From contig CM037587.1 in assembly GCA_021018995.1 (NCBI GenBank), forward strand, positions 15,439,366 through 15,503,365: a stretch of DNA of 64,000 bases, in the 5' to 3' direction. The position numbers were made by a program, and so were the translations under genes. This DNA comes from Chloranthus sessilifolius. Lineage: Eukaryota > Streptophyta > Magnoliopsida > Chloranthales > Chloranthaceae. The notes under the pieces are model-generated. The model did not search any database, was not told the DNA's origin, and saw nothing but the letters and a program-made list of their open reading frames with translations. Below, in pieces: positions 34,792 to 47,290 of the stretch (position 1 is its first letter; each line of letters opens with the position of its first letter).

Positions 34792-34913
34792 TTCTCTAGT
34801 AGAGATTCCCCTTGAACTAGGTCTTTTTTTAATTTTTTCTAACATTTTATTGCTATTTTTTATTTTATTCTTGCTATTTTTTCACTCACCCCTCCGATTA
34901 AGTCACTTTACTT

Positions 34914-35105
34914 ACCCCTACTTTTATGTCATTTACGAGCCTTAGCCGATTGGCGAGCCTACTTGCGCATTTATTCTTTATTTTTCTTACTTTTCCGTTC
35001 TTTTAGTGCCTTAACCTATTGGCATGCCTACTTGAGCTGTCTTTTAATTCCTTTAAATTTCCGTCATTTAAAGTGCCTTAGCCGATTGAGGGCCTACTTG
35101 TGCGC
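34914..35105 (+). repeat. Three imperfect ~85-bp repeats in the leader
   Basis: Each copy holds (g)tc(a)tttacgagccttagccgattgg-like text and ends gcctacttg: about 34928-34964, 34995-35033 and 35063-35101. The minus-strand Tat has a matching set near 53270-53420. Confidence 0.6.
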
Positions 35106-35609
35106 TCATATTCCATCAGTGGACGCCAGCCCGTAGTGGCGGCACGGGATAATCACCCCTGATCTTTGAACTAAAGAAAACATTCAAAAAAAAGAGAAAA
35201 GCTTTGAAAAAATTAAAATTGAACCAAGTTAGGGAGCTTAATTAATTTGTTTTTACGGGATAGATTTTAAAAAAGGGTTGGGATTAGGCAAACATACAAA
35301 CACCCGGGTCTTAGTATGGCGGTAGCCTCTAGTGGTGATGATCTAGAAAAGTCCTAGCCCACCTACTATTTGAGAAGGCGCTCGCGTCGGAGGTATATCA
35401 GGTGGGTTCCCATTCCAAAGCTTAAAACCCTTGGAGAGCGCGCTAGCGAGTTATACTGGACTCAAACCCTTTAGGTGCGGTGAGGAGAGAATCGATCACC
35501 AAAAAATAGCTCAGTTCCCAGAAGCTCAGCTTCCACAAAAAGCAAAAAAAAGACTCATTTCGGGTGTTGGCAGTTGCTGTAATCAATTATGGAGCATCAG
35601 TTTTTGCCT

Positions 35610-35721
35610 GGCGCAAGTATTAGTTGCGCCAAGGTAAAAATATGGATTTTAAAGCTGGCGCAACTATTGTGCCAGTGTAAAAATAGTGCCCTGCAACCTG
35701 GGCGCATGTATTAGTTGCGTC
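35610..35721. repeat. Three type-A palindromes in the leader
   Basis: At 35610-35630, 35657-35673 (shortened in the middle) and 35701-35721. The same word as in the LTR, but outside it. Confidence 0.85.
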
Positions 35722-36210
35722 AGGTTTGTTTAATAGCACCCCAACCCGAATCTGTGACCTTCTTCACCTCTCGCGTCCCCCGATCAGTGTGCTTAGTGCC
35801 TTGTTTAGGCCTTGCCATCTCCGACACCCAATACACCCCTGCCGGTCAAAAGAGGGCAACTTCTTTTTGGCTCATTCCGGGGGATCAGGTTATTTGCCTC
35901 TATTTCTGTGCCTTCAATAGATCAAAGGTTCTCCTTCGATTCTTCCGAAGTGCATCGGAATCGTCGCTGCGGGTCTTGAATTAAGGTACGAGAGCCACCC
36001 GAAAAGGGAATTCCAAGGCCTCGGAACCTTTGTTTTTCAAAACTTTTTCAAAAAATTCAAAAAAATATATAATCAAAACCCAAAAATATATATATAGTTT
36101 TTGGTGCCGACACAAGGGCATCATCTTGCCCTCCGCCATCCCATAGGGGAAGAAGGAGGAGGATTTTTGGGCTTTATCCAAGGCACCCTTACCCAACCCG
36201 TTCCTGTAGA

Positions 36211-39160
36211 ATGTCGTGGGTAGTGGACCCGGCTTACGCCGATCCCGACTCATCCCCGCCACATTCTCCAACCCACTCCCATTTGGGAGATGTTTTTTCC
36301 ACCATTCCCCTCACCCAACCCCCCTTTACCGTTACCAGCCCATTTGGTGTCCCCATATTCCCAACCATTACCCCCCAAAATATCCAAAGTCCTACCCCCC
36401 ATTCTCCATTTTTTGCCCAAACCATGCCCATGTCAAACCCAAACCCATTTTCCCAATCCACATCCATGCCCCAATTCCCATCATCCCCCTATAGACCCGA
36501 TCTACCCACATTCACATACACCACTTCCGCCCTATCCGCCCCCCCGCAAAATCCCCCATCCATCCGGGTCATGCCCATTTTTACTGGGGCCATGCCCAAC
36601 TCTCCTCATCCCTCCTCATCATGCCCCCCATCATCCCAAAACATACTCAATACATCCCCTCATCCACCCCATACCCCCCACCTACCATAGTCATGCCCGA
36701 TTATACCGGGGCCATGCCCAATTTTTCCGCCATCCCATCTATACCCCATCATCCCTTAAATCCCCATCTCCATCCAATCCTCCCCCGACCATGATGGAGG
36801 AGATGTTCCAAGCCTATTCCATGTGGAAGGCTTCTCAAAACACCCCCCCTCCTTCACACCCCATGTCCCTAAACCCGTCTCACACCCTAGCCAATCTCCA
36901 TGCCTCACTCCCCCATGACCCCATCAACCCCCATAATCCACACCACCCAAACCCCCATTATCCACTTACCCCAAGGCCCATTAGCCCAAACCCCCTTTTC
37001 TCACATATCTTAGGGGCTCATGGCCCAATACCCCACCACCCAAACCTACCCAGGGCCCATGGTCCAGACCCACCAAGGGCCCATGGCCTAATACCCCACC
37101 ACCCAAACCTACCCAGGGCCCATGGCCCAAACCCACCAAGGGCCCATGGCCCAGACCCACCAAGGCCCATTGGCCCAGACCCACCAGGGGCCCATGGCCC
37201 AGACCCACCAGGGGCCCATGGCCCAGACCCACCAAGGGCCCATGGCCCAGACCCACCAAGGCCCACTCGGCCAGACCCATCAAGGCCCATTGGGCCATAC
37301 CCACCAAAGGCCCATGGCCCAGACCCATCAAGGCCCACTCAGCCAGACTCATCAAGGGACCATGGCCCAAACCCATCAAGGCCATTGGGCCAGACCCACC
37401 AAAGGCCCATAGCCCAGATCCATCAAGGCCCATTGGGCCTGAGGCCCTTGGCCCATACCTATCGAGGCCTTGGCCCCACACCCTGAGGGCCCGTGACCCA
37501 AACCTACCAAGGGTCCATGTCCCAAACCTATCAATGGCCTGTGGCCCAAAATGGTCAAGGGTTCATGGCCTTAACCCAAACCCCACACTCATACCTTCCA
37601 CAATACCCCCAACATTTAACCCAATGCCATACCTCAAACCCAATTCTCCCATGGCCCCACACCCTAAGGCCATCTCCAAACCTTCCTCCATACCCAATGG
37701 CCCTATCAGGCCCCACCTCAAAACCAAATCCCCATTACCCAACAAATTTTTTTTCACCCCCAATGGGCTCACCCAACCCCCACTCATGTCATTCCCATCC
37801 AACCCATGCAACAACAATAGGAGAATCCCGCCCTCACTGCACACTATGCCAACCAGCAATATGAAGAGGACGAGATTATGAATAGCGGGGCCTATGCTGG
37901 GGCTTTGACCAGCCTCAACCCTTGTCCCATAATTGCCCACCCCCTGGTGGCCCAAAGTGAACTTCAACTGATGACCGAGAAAGCGACCCCTATATCAAAA
38001 GAGTTGGAACAGCTGAAAGAACAGTTAGACAAAATACAAAAGCAGCTGATGAAAATGGGTGGTGCTGAAATCCATGCCACGGACTTCACAGACTTATGCC
38101 TATTCGCTGAGGTCCCCCTGCCCCCCAAATTCAAAATGTCGGCCTTCGACAAATATAATGGCACTGGCAATCTTATTGCGCACCTGAAGTCCTACTGTGG
38201 GGACATGTGCCAATACAGGGAGGACGAAAGACTACTAATAAAAGTCTTTTAAAAGAGTCTGACCAGTCTGACTTTGAGATGGTTCACATCATTAGAGCCA
38301 TCCATGATGAAAACGTGGAGGGACTTAACGCACCTCTTTCAAGAACAATATGTCTATAATATAGACATTGAGCCGCGTAAGTTCGACTTGGCCCGTTTGA
38401 AGCAGAACCAGAACGAGACCTTCAGCGACTACTTGGGGTGATGGAGAGCATTGGCAGCTCAGGTCAGGAATAAAATACCTGACGATGAATAGATAGAGAT
38501 GATTTTAAAGAACACTCTGCTAGTGATTTCAGACTTTTTGGTATATCAGCAGCAAATCAGCTTTGCTGATCTGGTGAGAAATGCTAACCGATGCGAGGAT
38601 ATCATCAGGGAGGGGCATCTGAATAAGAATATGCCGAGTGGACCCAGTGGGGTTAGAAGATTTTTAGAACAAAGGAATGAGAAGAGAACAGGGGGCGATG
38701 TCCAGAACATAGCCAATACCCGGCCTAATAACAATACAACCCCGTTTCAATTTCAGGGTGTCCCACCAGCACCTGTTAGGCTTGAGCAGACGCAAAGAAT
38801 GGGGAATGGGCAAGGAATGCAAATGACCCAAGAACAGAGGAGAGCCTGCTACGACCGAGTTTTCACACCTATGGGGCAATCATTGAGTGTACTTTTGCCC
38901 CTGTTAGTAGAAAAGGGATTAGTGGCTATCCGCCAACCACAACTCCTCCTCACTCGATCCTAAGGAACTATGACCCAAATACCCACTACAATTTTCATCA
39001 GGGTCCGGGTCACCCTACTGATCGCTGCTTCCCATTGAAGCACGCCATCCAGGATTTGATCGATGCAGGGAAAATCATTCCCTCTGCACCCTCTCAGCAT
39101 GCTAATATTCACCAAGTGCCACTATCCTAGCATCCCATCGGAGGAGCAGGTCCCAGACCC
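36211..39160 (+). pseudogene. Tat gag, broken
   Basis: The start MSWVVDPAYADPDSSPPHSP at 36211 is matched by MSWAVDPAYANPDSSPPHSP on the minus-strand sister, which fixes the start. The N-terminal 550 codons are Pro-rich and include a minisatellite (37017-37566). A helical segment (ISKELEQLKEQLDKIQKQL) near 37995 leads into the capsid-type region PPKFKMSAFDKYNGTG near 38120, TLRWFTSLEPSMMKTW near 38270 and DIEPRKFDLARLKQNQ near 38365. HYNFHQGPGHPTDRC near 38980 closes the region. Several breaks. The second long Pro/His-rich open frame over 36290-37486 is a shadow of this one. Confidence 0.85.
37017..37566. repeat. Minisatellite inside gag, ~22 units of 23-25 bp
   Basis: The unit is close to ggcccatggcccagacccac-caag; variants have cattgg, cactcgg or gggcc. 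The sister gag (51170-51330, minus) has only about six units. Because the unit length is near 24 bases, most frames on both strands stay open through it. Confidence 0.9.
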
Positions 39161-40055
39161 ACCGTCGAAATGATAGAAGATGAGGAGGAGTTTGAATTTG
39201 ACCCATCCGATTATATCAGTGATCAGGAGAGTTATGTAGCACCTTTGTCAAGAAACATAGAAGAGGAGAACGTAGGGGTAATTGAACCCCTACATTTGTC
39301 AGAATATTTCCCCAACCCAACCCCGCAATTTGAACCCTTGGATCTCCGGGCATACTTTTCGTCCACCACACCCGTCAATTATGTAAATATCAATGCATAC
39401 CAACCATATACCACAACCCCCATCAATTATCCTATAAGCCTCCAGGCCCCCAATCACACTTTTGCACACTGCCCGATTATCAATAGCTGCGCCCATTTCA
39501 ACTACCACCATACACCACAACCCCCATTGATTATCCTTTAAGCCACCAGCTCCCCAATCCAACACCCGCACCCATCAGTTATCAATGGCCTGCGCCCACC
39601 CCATCACCCTCAGTTCAGCCATCGGCAAACTCTACCACCCCGGACAATTACCTAACGGCCCATCAGACCCCCATCTGCCGCCAGCACCCACCAGCTATCA
39701 ATGGCCTACTTTTACCTCCTTCCCTCCAATGCCACCACCCTCAAGCTTCACCACCCCCATTTGGCCCAATCTTTCCACCCAACCCGCTACCACCAAGGTA
39801 AATCAAGTATTGCCCACACCTCCTGAGCCGACAGTATAAGTGCCTCAAGTACCGGCAGCCATACCTTTCTAGCTCTCGAAACCCACATATGATCCTCATC
39901 AGGTCCCGCTAAGCTATGAACAAACAGATGTCAATGTCGACAACAGCAGCAGAGAAGGGGCAGTAGATTTTGTTACCAGGTCAGGGAGGATATCAAAGCA
40001 CCCAGAAGCACCAGCAGCAACACAAGCCCAACTCGAAGGAAAGAAAGACAACACA
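39161..40055 (+). pseudogene. Tat gag-protease linker
   Basis: The start is acidic (EDEEEFEFDPSDYISDQE near 39170), then comes a Pro/Thr/Tyr-rich repetitive linker with repeated PINYP/PISYQWP-type units, then EQTDVNVDNSSREGAVDFVTRSG near 39920-39990, a segment also present in the sister copy. No enzyme domain. Broken. Confidence 0.6.
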
Positions 40056-41080
40056 ATGAACCCCTTCGAGAAGATGAGTCGAGAACATCTACTGGAGACT
40101 CAGCCGAGAAGGATGCTTGCCCATATCACTGTATGGGATCTGCTGATGACGTCCCCACTCCATTTCCAAGCATTAATGGGGGCGTTAAAAAATGAGCATG
40201 AATCACTAAAAGTCAGCCCAGATGAAGTCGGGCAGATAATTGGTCAAGTAATGGCTCCAAATGCCATTTCATTCTCTGATGCTGACTTGCCGGAAGAAGG
40301 GGGTAGTCACTCGAAGTCTTTAAATGTAACAGTCGAGTCTGGAAACATTGTAAATGCCCTTGGTACTAATTGATAATGGGCCTGCATTGAATATATGCCC
40401 GTTAAGAACTGCCACCAAGATCGGGGTTGATCCATGCATGTTAAGGCCCACTAAAGCCAGCGCTAGAGGGTTTGACAATACCAGGAGAGAAATAATGGGA
40501 GAAGTTGATTTTGAGTTGTTGATAGGGCCAATGACCTTTTCCATCTTGTTTCAAGTCATGGATATCAAATCCTCATTTAATCTATTATTGGGGCACCCAT
40601 GGCTACACGAGGTCAGAGCTATACCTTCCACCTTGCACTAGAAACTCAAGTTTGTGTCTGGACACAAGATCGTTACAATCATCGGGGAGGGGCACAGTGA
40701 GAAAGAAAAGACTGCCAATAGCATCGAAAGACCCAATATGTTAGATAAACCGCACATCGCTGAGGATGTCGACCTTCACAGTTTTGAATATGAGGTATCA
40801 ATCATACTCCCAGAACCCATTGAGGGCATCATGCCTAAAACAGGAGGCGGTATGGTAGCGGCAGTGGAAATTCTCCAAAGGTGGGGTTATCAGAAAGGAA
40901 GGGGTTTGGAACCCAGATTATAAGGAAGAAAAGAGCCAGTAGTCGCCAAGGGGCAGAAGGTCCGATTCAGGTTAGGATACAAGCCCACAGAAGAAGAGGC
41001 CCGAGAGGCCAAAGAGAAAGCCAGGGTTGCCGCGACTGCAAGAGCTCGAGGAATCAACATAGAAGAGAAACCTCACCCTA
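40056..41080 (+). pseudogene. Tat protease with G-patch, broken
   Basis: A helical stretch AHITVWDLLMTSPLHFQAL near 40110 precedes the retropepsin-like fold: PLVLIDNGPALNICPL near 40360 (active-site D with N-G), then KSSFNLLLGHPWLHE near 40570. The G-patch-like ILQRWGYQKGRGLEPRL sits near 40870. The order and text match the sister element. A few breaks. Confidence 0.8.
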
Positions 41081-41757
41081 GGCCGCACATCAGGGATTTC
41101 TTTGTCAGCACAGGGGTCGTAAAGATCGATCGAAATGGGGCAACCCATTTGATCCCACACAAACCCACAGCCCTAGTCCATCCCACCAATCCCCAGATCT
41201 ACCTTCCCAGCTTGGGATAGATTTGGCCACATTATCCCTTTTCGAGGAACGATGGTCGGTACCTGAACAAACCCCCCTGTGGTGAATCACCACAAAACTG
41301 AGTTATCATTTGAGGACATGATCTCATACGAAATGGGGATCAATATGATGGAGGTTGACTCTAATGAGCCATATCAGTCAGCACCCTCCATCCCATCCCA
41401 GTAAAGCGGCCCCTCAGTGCATGGGGCATCTTGCCCCAAACCACAGGCAGGTGGAGTGGCCTAACATTTGGCACCCGTTTCTTAAAAAAAAACAACCTAT
41501 AAAAAGTGAGAGAAGCCCTTGGCAACCTATAAAAAGTGAGAGAAGCCCTTGGCAAATAGTACCTTGTGTATATAGCAACCCGCATTGCCAAGGGTCCGTC
41601 TCTGAAGAAAACAAAAATCTCAAAAACATGGAAAAAATATAAAATCTCAAAAATATGAAAAAAACACAAAGTCCCAAAAACATTGAAAAAATCTAAAGTC
41701 CAAAAATATTATCATTTAAAATTCCAGAAAATGTCCCACAAGAGGATGCCTTAATCA
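41081..41757 (+). other. Intron-like gap between protease and RT
   Basis: Weak coding traces up to about 41280, then an A-rich zone (41480-41720) with a 30-base direct duplication. In Ogre/Tat elements an intron is known in this position; I could not fix its borders. Confidence 0.5.
41492..41554 (+). repeat. 30-bp tandem duplication
   Basis: Two adjacent identical copies of aacctataaaaagtgagaga plus agcccttggc. The sister element has a single copy near 28290-28340, so the duplication arose in this copy or its subfamily. Confidence 0.9.
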
Positions 41758-43280
41758 AAATGCCCGTCCCATGTGAAATCGACCCCTTCCCTATAGAAAT
41801 ACAAGAAGAGGTAGGGATCACGAGTCTGGATGAGGATGTCTCCTTCGAGGAGCTCCCCAATGAGCTCCTTGACCGATTTGCCGACTTTGAGTATGGCTCT
41901 ACCCCCATTGTCGAAGAGACCGATGACGTCAATCTAGGAATTGAGGAGGTTCCCAGGATAACCAAAATCGGAACGTCACTGTCTCCTGAGGAAAGAAAAA
42001 GCATGATTGACTGCCTCCGGTCATACCAAGACATTTTTGCCTGGTCGTACGAGGACATGCCTGGTTTGGATACTGATTTGGTCGAGCATGAGTTGCCCCT
42101 CTACCTTGATATGAAGCCAGTCAAGCAGAAGCTGAGACGTCTCCGACCCGAGTGGATGTTGAAAGTCAAAGACGAGGTCATCAAGTAGTATGACGCAGGA
42201 TTTCTCATGGTATCCAAATACCCACAGTGGTTAGCCAATATCATGCTTGTACCGAAGAAAGAAAGAAAGGTTCGCATGTGCATCGATTTCTGCAATTTGA
42301 ATAGAGCGAGCCCAAAGGACGATTTCCCACTACCACAGATCGACATCTTGGTAGACAACACGGCTAAGCATGGAATGATCTCATTTATGGATGGATTCAT
42401 ATGATACAATTAGATCAAAATGGCTGAGGTTGATCGCGAGAAGACAGCATTCATTACCCCCTGGGGAACCTTTTGCTATCGAGTCATGCCATTCGGGCTG
42501 AATAATGCCGGTGCAATGTACCAGAGAGCTATGACTGCACTATTTCATGACATGATGCACCAAGAGATTAAAGTGTATGTCGACGACATGATGGCCAAAT
42601 CACTGGAGCGAAGCGACCATCTGGTAAACCTTCAGAAGCAGTTTGAAAGGCCGAGGAAGTATCAACTACGACTGAATCCACAGAAGTGCGCATTTGGTGC
42701 TATGTCAGGGAAACTTCTAAGGTTCATTGTCAGCAGGAGGGGGATCGAGGTCGACCTAATCAAAGTCAAAGCCATCACTGAAATGCCACCACCGTTTATC
42801 GAGAAAGAGGTTAGATGGTTTCTGGGCAGAATATAATATATCAGTCAGTTCATTATACAGCTAACTCCAATCTGTATGCCGATCTTCAAGTTACTAAGGA
42901 AGAATTCACCCATTGAATGGAATGATGATTGTCAGGCAGCGTTCAAAAAAATCAAAAGCTACCTCCTTAATCCACCTATTTTGGTACCACCTGAGCCAGG
43001 GAGACAACTCTTGATGTATCTCTCCATGATGAAAGTTTCGATGGGATGTGTCTTGGGGCAGCACGATGAAACGGGAAGAAGAGAGCAGGTCATTTACTAT
43101 CTGAGCAAGAAGTTTACTAATTATGAAGCATGCTACTCTCATCTGGAGAAAGCATGCCTGGCTCTTGTATGGGCTACTCAAAGGCTCCGCCACTACTTGC
43201 TATCTCAGGTGGTTTTATTCTTAGCCCGAATGGACCCATTGAAATACCTATTTGAAAAGCCAACTCTCACTGGATGAACC
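41758..43280 (+). pseudogene. Tat RT and RNase H, broken
   Basis: The pre-RT segment with SYQDIFAWSYEDMPGLD near 42030 is the usual Ty3/gypsy lead-in. RT: RMCIDFCNLNRASPKDDFPLP-type motif near 42270, FCYRVMPFGLNNAG near 42470 and catalytic VYVDDMMAKS near 42575. The connection and RNase H domain include PIEWNDDCQAAF near 42910 and VIYYLSKKFTNYEACY near 43090. Broken in several places. Confidence 0.88.
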
Positions 43281-43910
43281 TTTGAGAACTGAGTTCCCTG
43301 ATGAGGACATCCTGTCCATGATAGAAGACGATATAGAAGAAGCAGAAGAATCATGGGTAATGCACTTTGACGGGGCAACAAATGTCGAGGGCCAAGGAGT
43401 TGGCGCCATCCCGATTTCATCGAAAGGATCCCATGTACCGGTCTCTATCAAGCTCAACTTCCCTTGCACTAACAATATGGCTGAGTACAAAGCTTGCGCT
43501 GCTGGTCTGCAGGCGGCTCTCGATCTGAATGTAACTCACCTTCGAGTATTTGGTGATTCACAGTTAATCATATGCCAGACGAATGGTGACTGGAAGATGA
43601 AAGATGAGAAACTAATCCCCTATCATGAACACCTCGAGGATTTGATAGCTTGTTTCTAAGATGTGACTTTCTCATATTTCCCCTGGATAAGGAATTGCTT
43701 TGCTGACACATTAGCAACTTTGTCATTAATGATTGAAATCCCCTATGGTGTTGAGATAAAGCTGATCATGATCGAGCAGAGAAATGAGCCGACCTTCTGC
43801 CTTCAGATTGAGAAACCTACAGAGCCTGATGATGAGCCACCTTGGTTCTCAGATATCAAGAATTTCCTCGAGACCCTAACTTTCCTAGAGGGTACATCTA
43901 AGACGGACCG
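43281..43910 (+). pseudogene. Second, archaeal-type RNase H of Tat
   Basis: WVMHFDGATNVEGQGVGA near 43355, NNMAEYKACAAGLQAAL near 43470 and LRVFGDSQLIICQTNG near 43540 are the D/E/D signatures of the extra archaeal-type RNase H. It defines the Tat lineage among plant Ty3/gypsy elements and is absent from the Athila and chromovirus pol regions here. A linker of acidic text follows to 43910. Confidence 0.88.
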
Positions 43911-45091
43911 ATGAACCATTCAACGTTTAGCGGCAGGTTACGTCATTTACGGGAATTCCTCTACAAGCGATCATACAATAACATCTTACTTAGGTGCCTC
44001 ACTGAAAGTGAAGCGATCAATATTATGAAAGAAATCCATGAGGGAGTATGTGGAGCCCACGTCAGCGGTCACATGCTCGCTAAGAAAATCCTACGGCAGG
44101 GATACTTTTGGACCACCGTGGAATCGAATTGTTGCAAACATGTTCAAAAATGCTACAAGTGTCAAGAACATTCCAGTTTGATACACGCTCCTGCCATTGA
44201 TCTTCACTGCATGACCACTCCTTGGCCATTTGCTACTTGGGGCCTTGACGTTGTCAGAATGATTAATCCGAAAGCATCAAATGGACATTGGTTCATCCTC
44301 GTCGCCATTGAATACATCACCAAGTGGGTAGAGGCGGCGTCATATGCTAACATCACGGCCAGTCACATTGAAAAGTTTCTTAAGAACAATATTGTGTGCT
44401 GATTTGGAGTACCCAAAGATATCATCACGGACAATGGCACAAACTTTGCGAATAAGCACATCCGAGACTTCTGCGAGCAATACAAGATCAAGCACCATCG
44501 CTCATCCCCTTATCGGCCTCAAACTAATGGAGTCGTGGAAGCCGTGAACAAGACAGTCATCCGCATCCTTGAGAAAATGGTCATCACTTATCAAGATTGG
44601 AGCGAAATGCTGCCATTTGCTTTGTGGGCCTACCGAACATTGATCCGTTCCACTACAGGGACAACACCATTCTTCCTTGTGTATGGAACCGAGGCCGTCC
44701 TCCCAGTAGAGGTTGAAGTACCCTCGTTCTGAATCCTCATAGAATCAGGCTGACTCGAAGTAGAAAGAGAGATATCCCACTTTGAACAATTAAACTTATT
44801 GGACGAGAAGAGACTCCTAGCCTTGTGTCACACTCAAGTTTACTAGGGGCGTATCGCACGCGCTTACAATAAACGTATCCGCGGTCGAGATCTAAAGGTA
44901 TGAGACACTGTGCTGAAGAAAATCTTCCCATCCCTCCATGATGATCCGAGAGGAAAGTTCAAGCCAAACTAGGAAGGACCTTATGTCATCCGAGAAATGC
45001 TGTCGGGATACGCCATCCGCCTCGCCACCATGGACGGAGATCATCTTCCTGAGCCCATCAACGCTGGATACATCCGACGGTTCTACACTTA
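43911..45091 (+). pseudogene. Tat integrase, broken
   Basis: Zinc-binding part: EIHEGVCGAHVSGHMLAKKI near 44030 and CCKHVQKCYKCQEH near 44130. Core: WGLDVVRMINP near 44240, ITDNGTNFANKHI near 44425 and the glutamate region NGVVEAVNKTV near 44530. C-terminal part ends NAGYIRRFYT near 45065. Some breaks. No chromodomain, as expected for Tat. Confidence 0.87.
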
Positions 45092-45723
45092 GTCTATTGC
45101 GATAAGGTAAGTACTGATGAAACAGATACGTGACTACTTAAGAACCACCCGAAAGAGGCCATCGTTCCAAGCACAATAGCCCAAAAGCATCCCTAAAAAT
45201 GATGATATCCTTTTCTACCCCATTTGAGCTCGGGCCTTTCTTTCAATAAACCCCTTCCCCAAAAAATATATATATACGTGTACATATACCAAAAACAAAA
45301 AGAGAGAAAAGATGCATCTGTGTAAAGTTACTATCAAATCCAAAAAAAATTGAAAAAGCAAAACCTCAAAAAGAGATTGCCTGAAATAAAGCAAATAGAA
45401 CAAAAATCATGGGGCATGTATAATAAGATCTCCAAGGAAGAAAGTATGTTGAGAAAACTGAAGCCGTATCAAAGAAACACTTTTTAGCCCAACATACCTT
45501 CAAATCCTAACCTGACCCATGGCCAAGCTACACTCTGAAGAAAGCCCTCTTTTTAGGTTCATAAGCAGTCATAGCATCTGTTAAAGTCAACATAAGCCGA
45601 GTTGTGAGACGACACCTGAACCCCACCTAGTCGGCTATGATGGAATCAACGTCTATGTCGTGGCTATTGAAAAAAGGAAATGAAAAAAAATAAGAAAATA
45701 AAAATACAAGCTCAAAGCAAGAT

Positions 45724-45872
45724 GGACGTGGTGAAAATTCGAAAGGACGCTACGGGTAAAAACAGCGAGTTTGTACGGACCAAGTGAAAACCCGAAGGGG
45801 CGCTTGGGGTAAGAGAGCTAAACCTATGGACATGGTGAAAACCTGAAAGGGCGCCACGGGTAAAAAAAGGAA
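45724..45872 (+). repeat. Three ~55-bp imperfect tandem repeats
   Basis: Each has (t/g)gtgaaaa(cc)cgaaagggcgc followed by (t/c)a(c/t)gggtaa(a/g)a: near 45728, 45785 and 45833. The spacing word is ggac(gt/ca)ggtg or ggaccaagtg. Confidence 0.75.
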
Positions 45873-46632
45873 GATAAATAAAAAAAAAAAGAGAAGAGAA
45901 AAAATTGAAAAAGAAAGGTTTGGACTGATTGAGAAGATTGATGTTTGAGGAACCCTTTTGTTACTCTTCCTGTACCCTCTTGTCTGACTGGGCCGCTCAT
46001 GCTAGTTCAAATCGGGTCCCGACCAGAGTTGTCTTTGTGAAACCTGCACCGTCAAATGTATGACCCGAGGCAAGGAGAAAGGGTTATCTCAATCCACAGG
46101 GATCAACGTTCCGGCCTTGGTAAAATTCGGAAACTCACTCAAGTTCGACTATGCTTAAAATGGGACCCGTTACTCTGTCTCACTATCAAGGCATCAAAAA
46201 CAAAAAAAAAAAGAGAAAAAAAGTCAAAAACAAAAAATCAAGAAAAATCCAAACACAAAAATATGTGTATATATTTCTACTCGTTTTCATGTACATATTT
46301 CCAGCATCATATTTCAATCTCAAAAATGAAGAAAAATAACAAAAAATCTCTAAAAGCAAAAATCCAAAAAATATCTTAAAAATAAAAAAGTGTAGGTAGA
46401 AATCTACTTTTTCTTATGTTGTTTAGGATGCATTTTCTTTATATGTATAAACAAAAAAGGGACTGACGTTTTCTTGATAATGTGTAAGAACATCACACGG
46501 TCCAAAGCCTCGAAGCGGGCAACTTCTCAGCAATGGGCAAATCAGATAAAGCATCTCACCACCGACGTCAGGTCTAACAAAAAAAAATGATGATGAAAAT
46601 CATTTTGAAAAAAAAAAGAAATCTATGTTTTC

Positions 46633-47290
46633 ATGCTACGCATAGCTACGCACTCGCATATTTTCGATGCGGTAAAATGTAAATATTTTACCGGCAACGC
46701 AGCTGTGCAAAATTAATGTCTTAGCTCTAAGGTTCGCCTTGGATCCATGGATCCTATTTCAAAATAAGAGCGACGGTGTCAATTTCGGTCAAATAGTCAA
46801 TGCTTGGATCGGATTGATTCCACCGCTAAATCTTCGCCCTGATCGCTCTATATTTTGGTTTCAGGTGAACTTGAGTGCCTTGTACTTCAAGTTCGTCACG
46901 TGATATTTTCGAAGGAGTAGACTCTTGGTCCTCGCAGTTTGGGCGTGCACCTCCTGGGGTTCGAGGTCCAGATAATGCTTGTTTTTTAAAAAAAAAAATC
47001 TTTAAAAAAGGAAAAAAGAGAAAAAGAATAAATCTGTGCTTCCCCACACAGCTACGCACATGCGTGTTCTGATGCAGTAAAATGTCGATATTTTATCAGC
47101 AACACCACCATGCTATAATAACGTCCTAAGTCTAAGGCACGCCTTGGATTCTGGATCCTACTTCAAGGAAGGAGCAACGGTATCAGTCCCGATCAAACAG
47201 TCAATGTTTCAATCGAGTCGACTCCACTGCTAAATCTTTGTGATGAGCGCTCTGTTTTGGATTCAGGTGAACTTAAGTGTCTTAAGCTTC
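46633..47290 (+). repeat. Two-copy ~410-bp direct duplication in 3' UTR
   Basis: Copy 1 (46633 to about 46880) and copy 2 (47045-47290) share agctacgcac, the agtaaaatgt...atattttatcagcaac region, cgccttggat, gatcaaacagtcaatg, ccactgctaaatcttcg/tg and caggtgaact. They differ by roughly a quarter. The Tat copy at the left (3838-4045) has one copy. Confidence 0.75.

Larger units (their letters stand above)
34792..36210 (+). other. Long untranslated leader of Tat element
   Basis: No gene is seen. Repeated text occurs at 34880-35100: three variants of agtgccttagccgattgg... gcctacttg. Three type-A palindromes lie at 35610-35721. An AT tract at 36085 precedes the gag start. Confidence 0.7.

Noticed and set aside
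35715-35984. Short open frames in the Tat leader
   Set aside because: No conservation with the matching leader of the minus-strand Tat and no recognisable domain.
36981-37481. Gly/Trp/Pro-rich open frames on the minus strand
   Set aside because: Antisense shadow of the same minisatellite; no start context or homology.
36290-37486. 398-codon Pro/His-rich open frame on the plus strand
   Set aside because: It runs through the gag minisatellite, whose unit length keeps most frames open. The gag frame is fixed by the MSW(V/A)VDPAYA start shared with the sister element.
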